From positions 1 through 11,912 of the forward strand of contig JAUWZH010000053.1 in NCBI GenBank assembly GCA_030615435.1: DNA of 11,912 bases, given 5' to 3'. The notes under the pieces are model-generated. The model was not told where the DNA came from. It saw nothing but the letters and a program-made list of their open reading frames with translations, and searched no databases. A program made the translations under genes and the position numbers. This document shows, piece by piece, positions 1-6,803 of this stretch. Source of the stretch: Candidatus Brocadiaceae bacterium. GTDB taxonomy: Bacteria > Planctomycetota > Brocadiia > SM23-32. Every line of letters starts with the position of its first letter. Within the stretch, counting starts at the first letter, position 1.

Positions 1-623
1 GCCAGGCACAATCCCAATCCTGCCAACACGAACACTGACGCGTAGGAGAACCATATTGCCATTGCGCCCACAAACGCCAACAACGCCACTCGGGTTACAG
101 TCAATGGCTTGGCCTCGATGAGACGGGTCAACCAATAGAGGGCAAGCACAATGACAACGTCGGTCGAGTACTGCTTGACTTCCGATGCAAAGTAGATGAG
201 GGGGTCCGATAGGGCAAAGAAACAAAGGGCCAGAGGGAGGGCTTGGCGTGCAAGGCTGCGTTTGGCCACGGCGCAAAACAGAAAGACCGACAAGACCCCG
301 CATATGAGGGGCACCAATCGCAGCGCGTATTCGCCGCTGCCGAGTATTAGAACTGCGATCTTAGTAAGGACCCTGTACCCTAACGGAAGAGTTTCACCGA
401 CGCCCACAGGATGCAGAACGTCAGAGAGCGACACCTCAGTGACATATAATGCCACGAAAGATTCATCACCCCACAACGAACGATTGAACAGGTATTGGGC
501 AAGACGCAAAAGGATAGCAATCGAAAGCAGGATCCAGAGCAAGGCATTGGAGTCATAAAAACCTGCCGCGCCGTGCAGAAGTCGCCTGGATCTGGTATTG
601 AGAGTTGGAGCGAGTTCACTCAT
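1..623 (-). CDS. Membrane glycosyltransferase, GT39/ArnT (PMT_2) type, 3' end outside window
   Basis: The reading frame opens at ATG 623-621 and stays open to the left edge, giving 207 complete residues with no stop, so the C-terminal part is missing. The protein is strongly hydrophobic, with helices at about 27-46, 85-120, 128-146, 154-168 and 178-206. Two features are typical of lipid-phosphate-sugar-dependent glycosyltransferases of the ArnT/PMT/GT39 group: an acidic pair in the first periplasmic loop (LWGDES, residues 50-55, D53/E54), and the segment LSDPLIYFASEVKQYS (138-153), which resembles the 'yarEaRpY' stretch of that family. The family moves a sugar from a polyprenyl-phosphate donor to a protein, lipid or glycan on the outer face of the inner membrane; the acceptor here is unknown. 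No strong ribosome binding site precedes the ATG; GGAGGG lies too far upstream. The stretch is about 54% GC by hand count against about 65% nearby, which suggests acquisition or relaxed codon use. Confidence 0.82.
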   Translation of the reverse strand, partial: MSELAPTLNTRSRRLLHGAAGFYDSNALLWILLSIAILLRLAQYLFNRSLWGDESFVALYVTEVSLSDVLHPVGVGETLPLGYRVLTKIAVLILGSGEYALRLVPLICGVLSVFLFCAVAKRSLARQALPLALCFFALSDPLIYFASEVKQYSTDVVIVLALYWLTRLIEAKPLTVTRVALLAFVGAMAIWFSYASVFVLAGLGLCL

Positions 624-773
624 GGACGGGCACCGAAGACCCTCCAATCAGAGGCCCTGAAGCGGTTACCGCAAGAGTCGCGGCGGCGCGGCTGCGCCAG
701 CCACCGATCCATCCGCCGGCCCGTCCTCTTGCGGGCCGGCACGGCGGCCGAGCGCCAGCCGCGCCACGGTCAC
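624..773. other. Intergenic spacer, propeller gene to GT39 gene
   Basis: This 150-bp spacer lies downstream of the propeller gene and upstream of the GT39 gene, both on the minus strand. It holds a perfect 9-bp hairpin (715-740) and a small inverted repeat, GCGGT-T-ACCGC (662-672). I could not identify a convincing sigma70 promoter for the GT39 gene. Confidence 0.6.
715..740. terminator. GC-rich hairpin after the propeller gene (possible terminator)
   Basis: The arms GCCGGCCCG (715-723) and CGGGCCGGC (732-740) pair perfectly over 9 bp around an 8-nt loop. The hairpin lies 34 bp beyond the stop codon of the minus-strand propeller gene. No T-run follows on either strand, so it is not a classic intrinsic terminator. 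It could instead be a transcript-end stabiliser or a weak terminator. Confidence 0.4.
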
Positions 774-2171
774 CTACCTTTCGGATGCGGGGATGTGGAT
801 GGCGGCGAAAGCGCTGAGGCCGAAACCGCCCGCTGACATCCCTTCGGGCCGGATGTCCTCTCCGGCGTGGCCGTTGAAGTTGACGTAGAGGATGCTGCCG
901 TCGGCATTCGTCTTTACCCCGTAGGTGCCGCCCGGCAGGTAGTCGTGGTGCACCTCGAATGCCTCGGCCATGAACGCGATGACCTTTCTTTGCCCGGTGG
1001 CGATCTCGTACTGGACCACGGGCGTGCCCATCCTCAAGGCCCCGCCGTGGGCGCCCGGCAGGTAGTAGAGGAAGCGTTCGTCCGGCGAGAGCACGCACAC
1101 CGTGGTGTAGCCGCCGGTCAGGAAGTTCGTGCCGAGCAGCTCGAGCTCGTCCTCGGCCGGCGCGTAGCGGAACACCTCGTTGGTGCCCATCGTCATCCCG
1201 TAAATATAGCCGTCCTTTGATTCGCGCGTGGACGACCGCATGCCTGGCGAATTCGGCACCGCAGAGCCGGTCCTGGCGATGTCGTTCTTCTTCGGGTCGT
1301 ACTTCCAGATGCCGTCCTTGCCGTTGAAGTAGATCGAACCGTCGGCGGCCAGAGCGAAATTACGATTCATGCCCATTGACCCGTCCGGCGCCTTGAACAG
1401 GACCTCTTTGGTATCCAGGTCCAGCGCCCACAGGGCATTGCCGCCGGCTTCGAGGTTGCACCACCAGATGTTCCGCTTGCGATCGAGGATGGACGTGGCG
1501 GTGCAGCGCTTCGGGGGGAGGTTTGCGAACACGACCGCCTGGCCCGTGCGCGGATCGAACTGATAGAGCTGGCCCCCCGGCAGCTCCTCGGTCCAGTGGA
1601 ATCGCGGGTACTTGGCACTGTTGCCATCGTTGAGAGTGCAACTGAAATAGATCTTCCCATCGCGTCCCTCGTCAATCCGCGCGTGCACCTTCGTCCAGGC
1701 GGGTTGACCTTCCTGCGGCTTGACGACCTTATTCATGTCCACCACCTGCTCCAGCACTTTTGCCTCGGGGTCCCATGCGTAGATGAAGCAGTAGCCGTGG
1801 CCGCCGGCGTCGTCCCCGTGATCGCCGATGCCGCAGTAGACCCTCCCGTCGCTCGCCACACAGATGTCGCCCCAGGAGGTCCAACCCGTGCCGTTGAGCG
1901 CCAGGTTGGGCAGGCGCCCGTGAAACGCCAGGCGGACCGTCGGAGGGGTCTGGGCCACGGTGAACGGCACGGCGCCTTCCTTATGGCGCGCGGCCTCGAC
2001 CTGCTCGGGGACCTTGAGGAACAGGTCCGTCTTCAGCGTGACGGTCCCGTTCTCGGCACCCACAAGCGGCGGCGGCCAGACCTCCTCAACCGCCTCGGCG
2101 CCGACGACGAGGCGAGACAGAAAAACCGACAAGGCGACTATCTGCACGGCCAACCATGTGCTGCGTTTCAC
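774..2171 (-). CDS. Secreted beta-propeller protein (SMP-30/PQQ/Ogl-like fold)
   Basis: I place the start at GTG 2171, because AGGGAG precedes it at good spacing and the protein then begins with a typical Sec signal peptide: KR, then a hydrophobic run to about residue 24, with likely cleavage after GAEA near 27. A start at 2264 would put 31 unlikely residues ahead of the signal and would lie upstream of the predicted promoter. The product is 465 aa. The body is made of repeated beta strands of the type DGxIY...W/YD (for example DGRVYCGIGD, DGKIYFSC, DGSIYFNG, DGYIYGMT, DGSILYVN), consistent with about seven propeller blades. A His/Asp cluster (GDHGDDAGGHG, 116-126) and KVHAR (161-165), together with H375, H408/409 and H435, could bind a metal, as the His-lined propeller of oligogalacturonate lyase does. 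Such proteins act in the periplasm or outside the cell as sugar-acid or lactone enzymes or as binding proteins; activity cannot be named. The gene has its own promoter. Confidence 0.85.
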   Translation of the reverse strand: MKRSTWLAVQIVALSVFLSRLVVGAEAVEEVWPPPLVGAENGTVTLKTDLFLKVPEQVEAARHKEGAVPFTVAQTPPTVRLAFHGRLPNLALNGTGWTSWGDICVASDGRVYCGIGDHGDDAGGHGYCFIYAWDPEAKVLEQVVDMNKVVKPQEGQPAWTKVHARIDEGRDGKIYFSCTLNDGNSAKYPRFHWTEELPGGQLYQFDPRTGQAVVFANLPPKRCTATSILDRKRNIWWCNLEAGGNALWALDLDTKEVLFKAPDGSMGMNRNFALAADGSIYFNGKDGIWKYDPKKNDIARTGSAVPNSPGMRSSTRESKDGYIYGMTMGTNEVFRYAPAEDELELLGTNFLTGGYTTVCVLSPDERFLYYLPGAHGGALRMGTPVVQYEIATGQRKVIAFMAEAFEVHHDYLPGGTYGVKTNADGSILYVNFNGHAGEDIRPEGMSAGGFGLSAFAAIHIPASER

Positions 2172-2418
2172 TGAGTTGCTCCCTGAGAAAAGAGGAGTTA
2201 ATGGCGCTCCTGCACCCGTATATCGTACCCGCCGAACCGCGACTTGGCAACTCTTAGACATCAAACGGTCCGTTGCGTCTCTGCGAAAGAGAAAACCTCA
2301 GATCAAACACGGGACTGTTGGCTCCATCTGCATCGAGGTCTCGGAGATCGCACTGGTCGCAGCACAGCCCAAGGCGTGTCCGTCTTTCTCAGCCGCGTGC
2401 TCGAGGAGCCGGGCCGGT
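2172..2418. other. Intergenic region between ligase and propeller genes
   Basis: This 247-bp spacer contains the propeller gene promoter and a short inverted repeat, AACGG-T-CCGTT (2264-2274), just upstream of the -35 box, where an operator could sit. I found no convincing small ORF with a ribosome binding site and no T-tailed terminator for the ligase gene. Confidence 0.5.
2222..2250 (-). promoter_or_regulatory. Sigma70-type promoter of the propeller gene
   Basis: Read on the minus strand, TTGCCA (2250-2245, 5/6 to consensus) is followed by a 17-bp spacer and TACGAT (2227-2222, 4/6). Transcription would begin near 2215 and leave a leader of about 45 nt before the GTG at 2171, which supports that start. 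The call is by eye only. Confidence 0.5.
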
Positions 2419-3807
2419 TCAGCCGGTTGACTGCCCTGTTGCTGCGTCGCCGGCGGCCTGATCGGCGGGCTCGCCCTCCCGGTCGGACTCGTCACGGCAG
2501 GCGCTCACGAGAGAATGGGCGATACGGAACTTGCCGCTCGCGCCGAGCTCGATCTCGGGCACAAGGATCATCTGGAATTCCACGTCCGCTCCCACGATGG
2601 GCCTGAGCGCAGTTTCCACCCGCAGTATCTCCTCGTGGGTCGGCTCGACCCTCGGCACGACGCGCAGCACGATGCTGTCCTTGCGTTCCTGAAGGATCTG
2701 ATAGCGGCCGATCCACGCGTGCTCGTCCGACATAACCTCGATGACTCCGATGATCTCATAAGGGTGCAGGAAGCGGCCGGCCGGCAGCGAAAAGGGATCA
2801 ATCACTCGCCCCTGAACGTCGCGGATGGTCGAAAACGGCTCCCCGCAAGCGCACGTCTCCGACCCCTTCGTCACGACGTCGGCAAGGCGGTATCTTATGA
2901 ACGGCACGGCAAAAGAGTGCAGAGCCGTTCCGACCAGCTCCCTCGACTCGCCCGGCCCGGCAGGGCGGCCGTCTTTGAGAATCTCGACAATGACGTTGTC
3001 GTCACAGGTGTGGAATTCGCCGGTCTCCTTGCATTCCCAGCCAATGCAGTTGAGTTCACGGCTGCCGTACCAATTGTAAACGCGTGCCCCGAAGGCCTGC
3101 GCGATCTGCTCGCGCATCCGCCTGGTCAGCACCTGTGCGCCCGCGATAACGAGACGGGGATGGATATCCCGGCAGCCGCTTGCCGCAACCGTCTCGGCAA
3201 GCAGCGAAAGCGTCCCAGGATAACCCCCGAGGCTTTCCGGACGGTACCGGCTGAGAATCTGCACGATCTTCTCAGGCGGCATGCAGCAGTCAACGTGCAA
3301 CCGCCGATAAAAACCCAGCGCCTGGAGGATCCGCCGGTCCCACGCCCGTTTGGAGAATCTGCCCTCATGACGGCGTCCGACCGAAGCCGCCCTGTCCCTT
3401 GCCTGCTGCCCGAAATAGTGGCTCGCCCTGAACCAATAAAGGTCCTGAAGACGTTCTTCGAACCAGGTGCGCCGGACGATGAACGGCTCGCCGGAAGAGC
3501 CGCTCGTCCTGAGTGCGATGAGGCGCCGGGGGTTCACTCCACGGGCGAGGGTGTCCTGCACGGGCACTGCGCGCAGATCGGCCCTGCTCGTGATGGGGAT
3601 CGCCTGGAGGTCAGCTACAGATCGGATGTCCTCCGGTGCGATGCCGCTGCGCTCGAAGAGCCTGCGGTAGTAGGGCACGTTCCTGTAGGCGTGGGCGACG
3701 AGGCGGCGCAGGTGCCGGTTCTGGAACTCGAGGATTGCCTCACGGCCCACGCGGCGGAACCGCAGGACCGAGTGCAAGATCCCGACAAGGTCCGGGCCCG
3801 TGCTCAC
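2419..3807 (-). CDS. PaaK/CapK-family adenylate-forming ligase (phenylacetate-CoA ligase-like)
   Basis: The 462-aa product belongs to the ANL adenylate-forming superfamily, closest in style to PaaK and the CapK polysaccharide-biosynthesis proteins. It shows the entry motif HAYRNVPYYRRLFE, the phosphate-binding loop LRTSGSSGEP, GGYPGTL, the YGSRELNCIG adenine/aromatic motif, the VPFIRYRLADVV hinge motif, and a short CACGEPFSTI Cys segment followed by RVIDPF. These enzymes activate a carboxylate with ATP, often as the CoA thioester, in the cytoplasm; CapK-type members sit in surface polysaccharide loci. I chose GTG 3807 because GGAGG (3818-3814) lies 6 nt ahead and because family homology begins soon after. 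The same frame is open to a GTG at 3969, but that 54-aa extension is Arg-rich with no recognisable domain. The gene follows the sulfatase-fold gene on the same strand and may share its transcript. The substrate is unknown. Confidence 0.87.
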   Translation of the reverse strand: MSTGPDLVGILHSVLRFRRVGREAILEFQNRHLRRLVAHAYRNVPYYRRLFERSGIAPEDIRSVADLQAIPITSRADLRAVPVQDTLARGVNPRRLIALRTSGSSGEPFIVRRTWFEERLQDLYWFRASHYFGQQARDRAASVGRRHEGRFSKRAWDRRILQALGFYRRLHVDCCMPPEKIVQILSRYRPESLGGYPGTLSLLAETVAASGCRDIHPRLVIAGAQVLTRRMREQIAQAFGARVYNWYGSRELNCIGWECKETGEFHTCDDNVIVEILKDGRPAGPGESRELVGTALHSFAVPFIRYRLADVVTKGSETCACGEPFSTIRDVQGRVIDPFSLPAGRFLHPYEIIGVIEVMSDEHAWIGRYQILQERKDSIVLRVVPRVEPTHEEILRVETALRPIVGADVEFQMILVPEIELGASGKFRIAHSLVSACRDESDREGEPADQAAGDAATGQSTG

Positions 3808-4009
3808 GCAACGCCTCCATCTCACGAGGGCAAGCCTGCTCCCCTGCCGGCCGACCGAACGCCGGAGCACCTGGCGGTCGGCATCGCCAGTTGTCTCATC
3901 CCAGGGATGGCCGTCTTCGGCGATGCTCCGTGGCATGCCCGGGATTGGCACGGCCAATTCCCTTTTCACCTCGCCGCGAGTTCAGGCGCAGGCTTGCCGC
4001 GCCGCCGCT
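3808..4009. other. Spacer between sulfatase-fold gene and ligase gene
   Basis: If the ligase starts at 3807, this 202-bp stretch is untranslated, although the ligase frame stays open back to 3969. It contains a perfect short inverted repeat, TTGGC-ACG-GCCAA (3945-3957). I see no clear promoter and no T-tailed terminator, so read-through from the upstream gene is plausible. Confidence 0.4.
3814..3818 (-). promoter_or_regulatory. Ribosome binding site deciding the ligase start
   Basis: GGAGG on the minus strand, 6 nt before GTG 3807, is a far better Shine-Dalgarno match than anything ahead of the alternative GTG at 3969. Confidence 0.55.
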
Positions 4010-5422
4010 CTATCCCGGCCTTGCCGCCAGGACGCTGCAGCCGGGGGCGTCTTCGGCGGACCTGGCCAACTCCTTCACGCACTCTGGGAAATCGCCGCCG
4101 GCGTCCTCTACGCCCGCACCATACAACCTGTTCACGACCTCCGGATTCTCGTCCGCCACGTTTCTCTCGCGAGGGTTCTCCGCCGTCAGGTCAAAGAGGA
4201 ACGCTCCCTGCCCATCTATCTTGCAGCTGAGCCACCACCTGTTGTCTATGACCGTCATTGCCGCGCCCCAGCCCACCGTGGCGTGGTTCCTGGCCGCGCC
4301 CGCGCCATCCAGGGCCGGCTCCAGCAGCGGCTGGCCGTCAATGGGTTCGGGCGGCTCAACGCCGCAGGCGTGGAGTATCTCCGCCGTGATGTCGGTGTGC
4401 TGCACGATGTCCTCGCTGCGTCGGCCAGCCCCGAGACCCTCGGGGTGACGGATCATCAGCGGGATGTCGAACACCGACGGGTGGGACGGGTAGCCCCGCT
4501 TGCCGAGGTAGTCCTCGTCGCCGATAGAGTGGCCGTGGTCGGAGGTGACGATCAGCAGGGTGTCCTCCAGCATTCCGAGGGTGCGCATGGTCTCGTAGAG
4601 GTGGCCGAACCAGCGGTCGCACATCGTGCACAGCCCGCTGTAATTGGCCTGGGTGGCCGCGACGAGTTCCGGCGAGAGCATCTCGCTGACGCTTGTATAG
4701 CCGCTGACCACCTGCTGCGGCGCTTCGGGGTCCGTGTACATGCAGCGGTAGTGCTCCGGAACGAACCAGGGCTCGTGAGGGTCGAAGCTCTCAACGGTGA
4801 GGAAGAAGCGCTCGGCATCCCGGTTCTGTTCCAGCCAGCGTGCGGCCTCAATCATGACGCGTGCGTTGAAGTAGTCCTCCTCGCGCGTACGGTCGTGCAT
4901 GTTTTTGAGGCACTGGCGCAGGAAGCGGCGGCGCCGCTCGTTTTGCGCCTCGCGCGGGAGCCAGCGGTCTATCTGGTCCTGTGGGATCTCCGGTCCGCTG
5001 CGCATGGGGTCTATTTCCTGCCCGCGCAGGAACGTCCACTGGTCGAAGCCGCGCCAGTAATTCTTGGATGGCTTGAACATGTGGTAGACGTCGGCGATGA
5101 GCCCGGTGCGGTAGCCGGCCTCGCTGAGCATCTCGGCGAGGGTGCTCTGCTCCTCCGGAATAGGACCCCAGCCTAGGGCGCCGACGAAGTCGCCCTTCAG
5201 ACGGAAGTCGCCGCCCTCGAACGGGTAGACGCGCCGACCGGTGTAGATTGCCCGGCGGGCCTGAAGGGTCGGGAGGGATTCGGGGTAGGCGCGATTGAAA
5301 ACGAGCGACTCCTCTGCAAGCGCGTCGAGATGGGGAGTCTTGACCTCGCCCCAGGGGGCCGGCCCATGAATGCCTACGCAGTCCTTACGCAATGAATCAA
5401 AAATCACGAGCACCACGTTCAT
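4010..5422 (-). CDS. Sulfatase/alkaline-phosphatase-superfamily hydrolase with Thr at the catalytic position
   Basis: The 470-aa protein starts at ATG 5422 with AAGGAG 8 nt upstream. There is no signal peptide, so it is predicted cytoplasmic. N-terminal strand LVIFDSLRKDCVG supplies metal ligand D9. LTVESFDPHEPW (209-219) and LIVTSDHGHSIGDEDYLGKRG (290-310; D295, H296, K308) match sulfatase metal-site and active-site motifs. The C-terminal part, ending in WWLSCKIDGQGAFLFDLTAENPRERN, is the usual sulfatase end. The nucleophile motif reads SLPTLQARRAIYTG. Aligned on R56 and the TG, Thr52 stands where C/S-x-P-x-R sulfatases carry the residue that becomes formylglycine, and Gln replaces the Pro. 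Known superfamily members with Thr nucleophiles include nucleotide pyrophosphatases and phosphoethanolamine transferases, so a phosphodiesterase or phosphatase role is as likely as sulfate ester hydrolysis. The gene heads the left block and has a good promoter. Confidence 0.88.
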   Translation of the reverse strand: MNVVLVIFDSLRKDCVGIHGPAPWGEVKTPHLDALAEESLVFNRAYPESLPTLQARRAIYTGRRVYPFEGGDFRLKGDFVGALGWGPIPEEQSTLAEMLSEAGYRTGLIADVYHMFKPSKNYWRGFDQWTFLRGQEIDPMRSGPEIPQDQIDRWLPREAQNERRRRFLRQCLKNMHDRTREEDYFNARVMIEAARWLEQNRDAERFFLTVESFDPHEPWFVPEHYRCMYTDPEAPQQVVSGYTSVSEMLSPELVAATQANYSGLCTMCDRWFGHLYETMRTLGMLEDTLLIVTSDHGHSIGDEDYLGKRGYPSHPSVFDIPLMIRHPEGLGAGRRSEDIVQHTDITAEILHACGVEPPEPIDGQPLLEPALDGAGAARNHATVGWGAAMTVIDNRWWLSCKIDGQGAFLFDLTAENPRERNVADENPEVVNRLYGAGVEDAGGDFPECVKELARSAEDAPGCSVLAARPG

Positions 5423-5430
5423 CCTGCATC

Positions 5431-5436
5431 CTCCTT
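5431..5436 (-). promoter_or_regulatory. Ribosome binding site of the sulfatase-fold gene
   Basis: AAGGAG on the minus strand, 8 nt before ATG 5422, fixes that start over an in-frame ATG at 5461. The sulfatase fold also begins directly at MNVVLVIFDSLR. Confidence 0.7.
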
Positions 5437-5470
5437 GCGGCTCAAAATACTGAGAGAACAAGCCCTTCGA

Positions 5471-5489
5471 CCGGGCAGGGATCTGCCGG
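5471..5489 (-). other. Hairpin in the leader of the sulfatase-fold transcript
   Basis: CCGGCAG and CTGCC(C)GG pair with one bulged base around a 4-nt loop. The hairpin sits between the predicted promoter and the ribosome binding site, 35 nt upstream of the latter. It could affect transcript stability; it matches no leader family I know. Confidence 0.3.
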
Positions 5490-5509
5490 AACTTCGGCTA
5501 TTCTCCGCA

Positions 5510-5538
5510 AGTATATGAACCGGGAGCTGGCAAATCAA
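5510..5538 (-). promoter_or_regulatory. Sigma70-type promoter of the sulfatase-fold gene
   Basis: On the minus strand, TTGATT (5538-5533, 4/6) is followed by a 17-bp spacer and TATACT (5515-5510, 5/6). The expected leader is about 80 nt. No other promoter is evident before the ligase gene, so the two genes may be co-transcribed from here. Confidence 0.55.
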
Positions 5539-5731
5539 AGCGACGCTTGACGCCGGGGATGAACCGACGAGGGGCGAGGCGCCGGTGACGGGGAAATTTT
5601 TTGTGGTCGGAATTTCCTGCCGGGCGCCGCAAGAGAAACCGTTGAAACCGGAGTAAGTCCTTCGCTTGTATGGTCTTGTGACTGCTGCTGCGCGAGGCCG
5701 GAGGCGTTTCTGCGCCGGAAACTGCGAAAAG

Positions 5732-5761
5732 TTGTTTTCAGGAGATGCGCTGGGTTATCCT
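5732..5761 (+). promoter_or_regulatory. Weak promoter candidate for the LysM gene
   Basis: TTGTTT (5732-5737), an 18-bp spacer and TATCCT (5756-5761) form the best sigma70-like pair I could find ahead of the LysM gene. Both boxes are only partial matches. Confidence 0.22.
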
Positions 5762-5828
5762 GAAGCAGGCGCGACGGTCTATCCTAACACGCTCGCTGTG
5801 AAGCGATTACGGTCGGAGGTACCGCAAG

Positions 5829-6629
5829 ATGAGACTCAAGGAAGCCCAGTTGCTCGGAATTCTCGCACTGATCACTATCGGCATCATTCTGCTGTCCATG
5901 CTCAGGGGCGGCGGCGAAGGGGAGGAGGTTGCCCGGCTGCGCGAGGACGGCCGTTCCGCAAGAGTGGATCCCCAGGGCCTGGACGATTGGCTCGGGTTGC
6001 AGGATGAGACGCAGGAGCGAAGGGACACGACGCCGTACAGAGGCGCCGGAGGAACTCTGGACATCGAAGGCGACCAGGCCGCTGAGACCGGGGACGAGCC
6101 GGAACGGCGGGCAGAAGAGGATGCGGACCGTGCCATAAGCAGGGAGCTGCAGGACAATGAGCCTGAGGACATCCCCTTGAGGCCAAGGGAGCCGGCGCCC
6201 GTGCCAATCCCCCCTGAAGAACTCTCCACAGGCCCCAAGATTCACATCGTCCAGAAGGGGGACACCCTTAGCGCCATAAGCCGCAAGTATTACAACATCG
6301 CGAGCAAGTGGAGAATCATCCTCGAAGCCAACGGGGACCTCATCGGCAAGCCGGAGGACCTGCGCCCGGAGATGCAACTCGTCATCCCCGAACTGGACCT
6401 GACTCAGCTCAGCCCCGCAGGTAGCGGCCGACAGGCGGCTCCACTCTCAGCGCGGGCGGCCGTCCCGGGGGCGAGATACTACGACGTCAAGAAGGGCGAC
6501 ACGCTGTGGGTGATCGCAGAGAATGCCTACGGCGACGGCACCGCGTGGGTGAATATCCAGAAGGCGAATTCGGACCTGATCCAGGAACCCGAGGACCTCA
6601 GGCCGGGCATGCGTCTGATCCTACCGTGA
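5829..6629 (+). CDS. Membrane-anchored protein with two LysM domains
   Basis: The 266-aa protein starts at ATG 5829 with GGAGG 9 nt upstream. Residues 7-25 form one hydrophobic helix followed by RGGG, with no cleavage site, so it is probably an uncleaved signal anchor. Residues 27-135 are a charged, probably disordered linker rich in Glu, Asp and Arg, ending in a Pro-rich stretch. Two LysM domains follow: about 138-187 (IHIVQKGDTLSAISRKYY...LRPEMQLVIP) and about 217-266 (YYDVKKGDTLWVIAENAYGDG...LRPGMRLILP). The two are similar, sharing the KGDTL and PEDLRP segments, so they look like a duplication. LysM domains bind GlcNAc-containing glycans such as peptidoglycan. There is no catalytic domain, so the protein probably tethers or scaffolds at the cell wall. 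The gene heads the plus-strand block that leads to ksgA, but the next gene has its own promoter. Confidence 0.85.
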   Translation: MRLKEAQLLGILALITIGIILLSMLRGGGEGEEVARLREDGRSARVDPQGLDDWLGLQDETQERRDTTPYRGAGGTLDIEGDQAAETGDEPERRAEEDADRAISRELQDNEPEDIPLRPREPAPVPIPPEELSTGPKIHIVQKGDTLSAISRKYYNIASKWRIILEANGDLIGKPEDLRPEMQLVIPELDLTQLSPAGSGRQAAPLSARAAVPGARYYDVKKGDTLWVIAENAYGDGTAWVNIQKANSDLIQEPEDLRPGMRLILP

Positions 6630-6653
6630 GGCCCCTCTGCGCGAGGCGGGCCT
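6629..6653 (+). terminator. Hairpin directly after the LysM gene (possible terminator)
   Basis: AGGCCC (6629-6634) pairs with GGGCCT (6648-6653), and CTC/GAG extends the stem inside with a 2-nt bulge. It begins at the last base of the stop codon. No T-run follows, so a terminator role is uncertain. Confidence 0.3.
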
Positions 6654-6803
6654 GGAATCGTTGCTCGTGGCCCCCGCGTCCAGCCAAGAAAGCAGGGGGA
6701 ACAGCACGGAGCGGCGGCGCAGCCTCCGGCGCAGCCGCTTCGGTTGTTTTCCGGGCGCAGACGCCGAAGGCCCGGCCTGTCCAGCCGCCGAACGTGCAAC
6801 CGC

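Larger units (their letters stand above)
5423..5828. other. Divergent intergenic region, sulfatase-fold gene / LysM gene
   Basis: This 406-bp region separates the minus-strand sulfatase-fold gene from the plus-strand LysM gene. It holds the sulfatase promoter (5510-5538), a leader hairpin (5471-5489), a 7-bp inverted repeat GGAAATT/AATTTCC with a 12-nt gap (5592-5617), and a weak plus-strand promoter candidate (5732-5761). A plus-strand open stretch at 5666-6007 lacks a ribosome binding site and overlaps the LysM gene in another frame, so I take it as non-coding. I recognise no riboswitch or RNA gene. Confidence 0.6.

Noticed and set aside
380..619. Short complete minus-strand frame at the left end
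   Set aside because: It overlaps the GT39 frame, which has membrane helices and family motifs; this one has neither.
2515..4230. 571-codon plus-strand open frame opposite the ligase gene
   Set aside because: It is antisense to a gene with clear family motifs, has no recognisable domain or ribosome binding site, and is expected from high-GC codon bias.
3800..5176. 458-codon plus-strand open frame opposite the sulfatase-fold gene
   Set aside because: It mirrors a gene with conserved catalytic motifs and shows only antisense-type composition (runs of Val, Ala, Arg, Leu).
5423..5510. Riboswitch or other structured RNA in the sulfatase leader
   Set aside because: There is only one short hairpin plus a weak overlapping stem, with no known aptamer core or terminator/anti-terminator pair.
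5666..6007. Plus-strand 113-codon frame in the divergent region
   Set aside because: It has no ribosome binding site, overlaps the LysM gene start in another frame and has no recognisable features.
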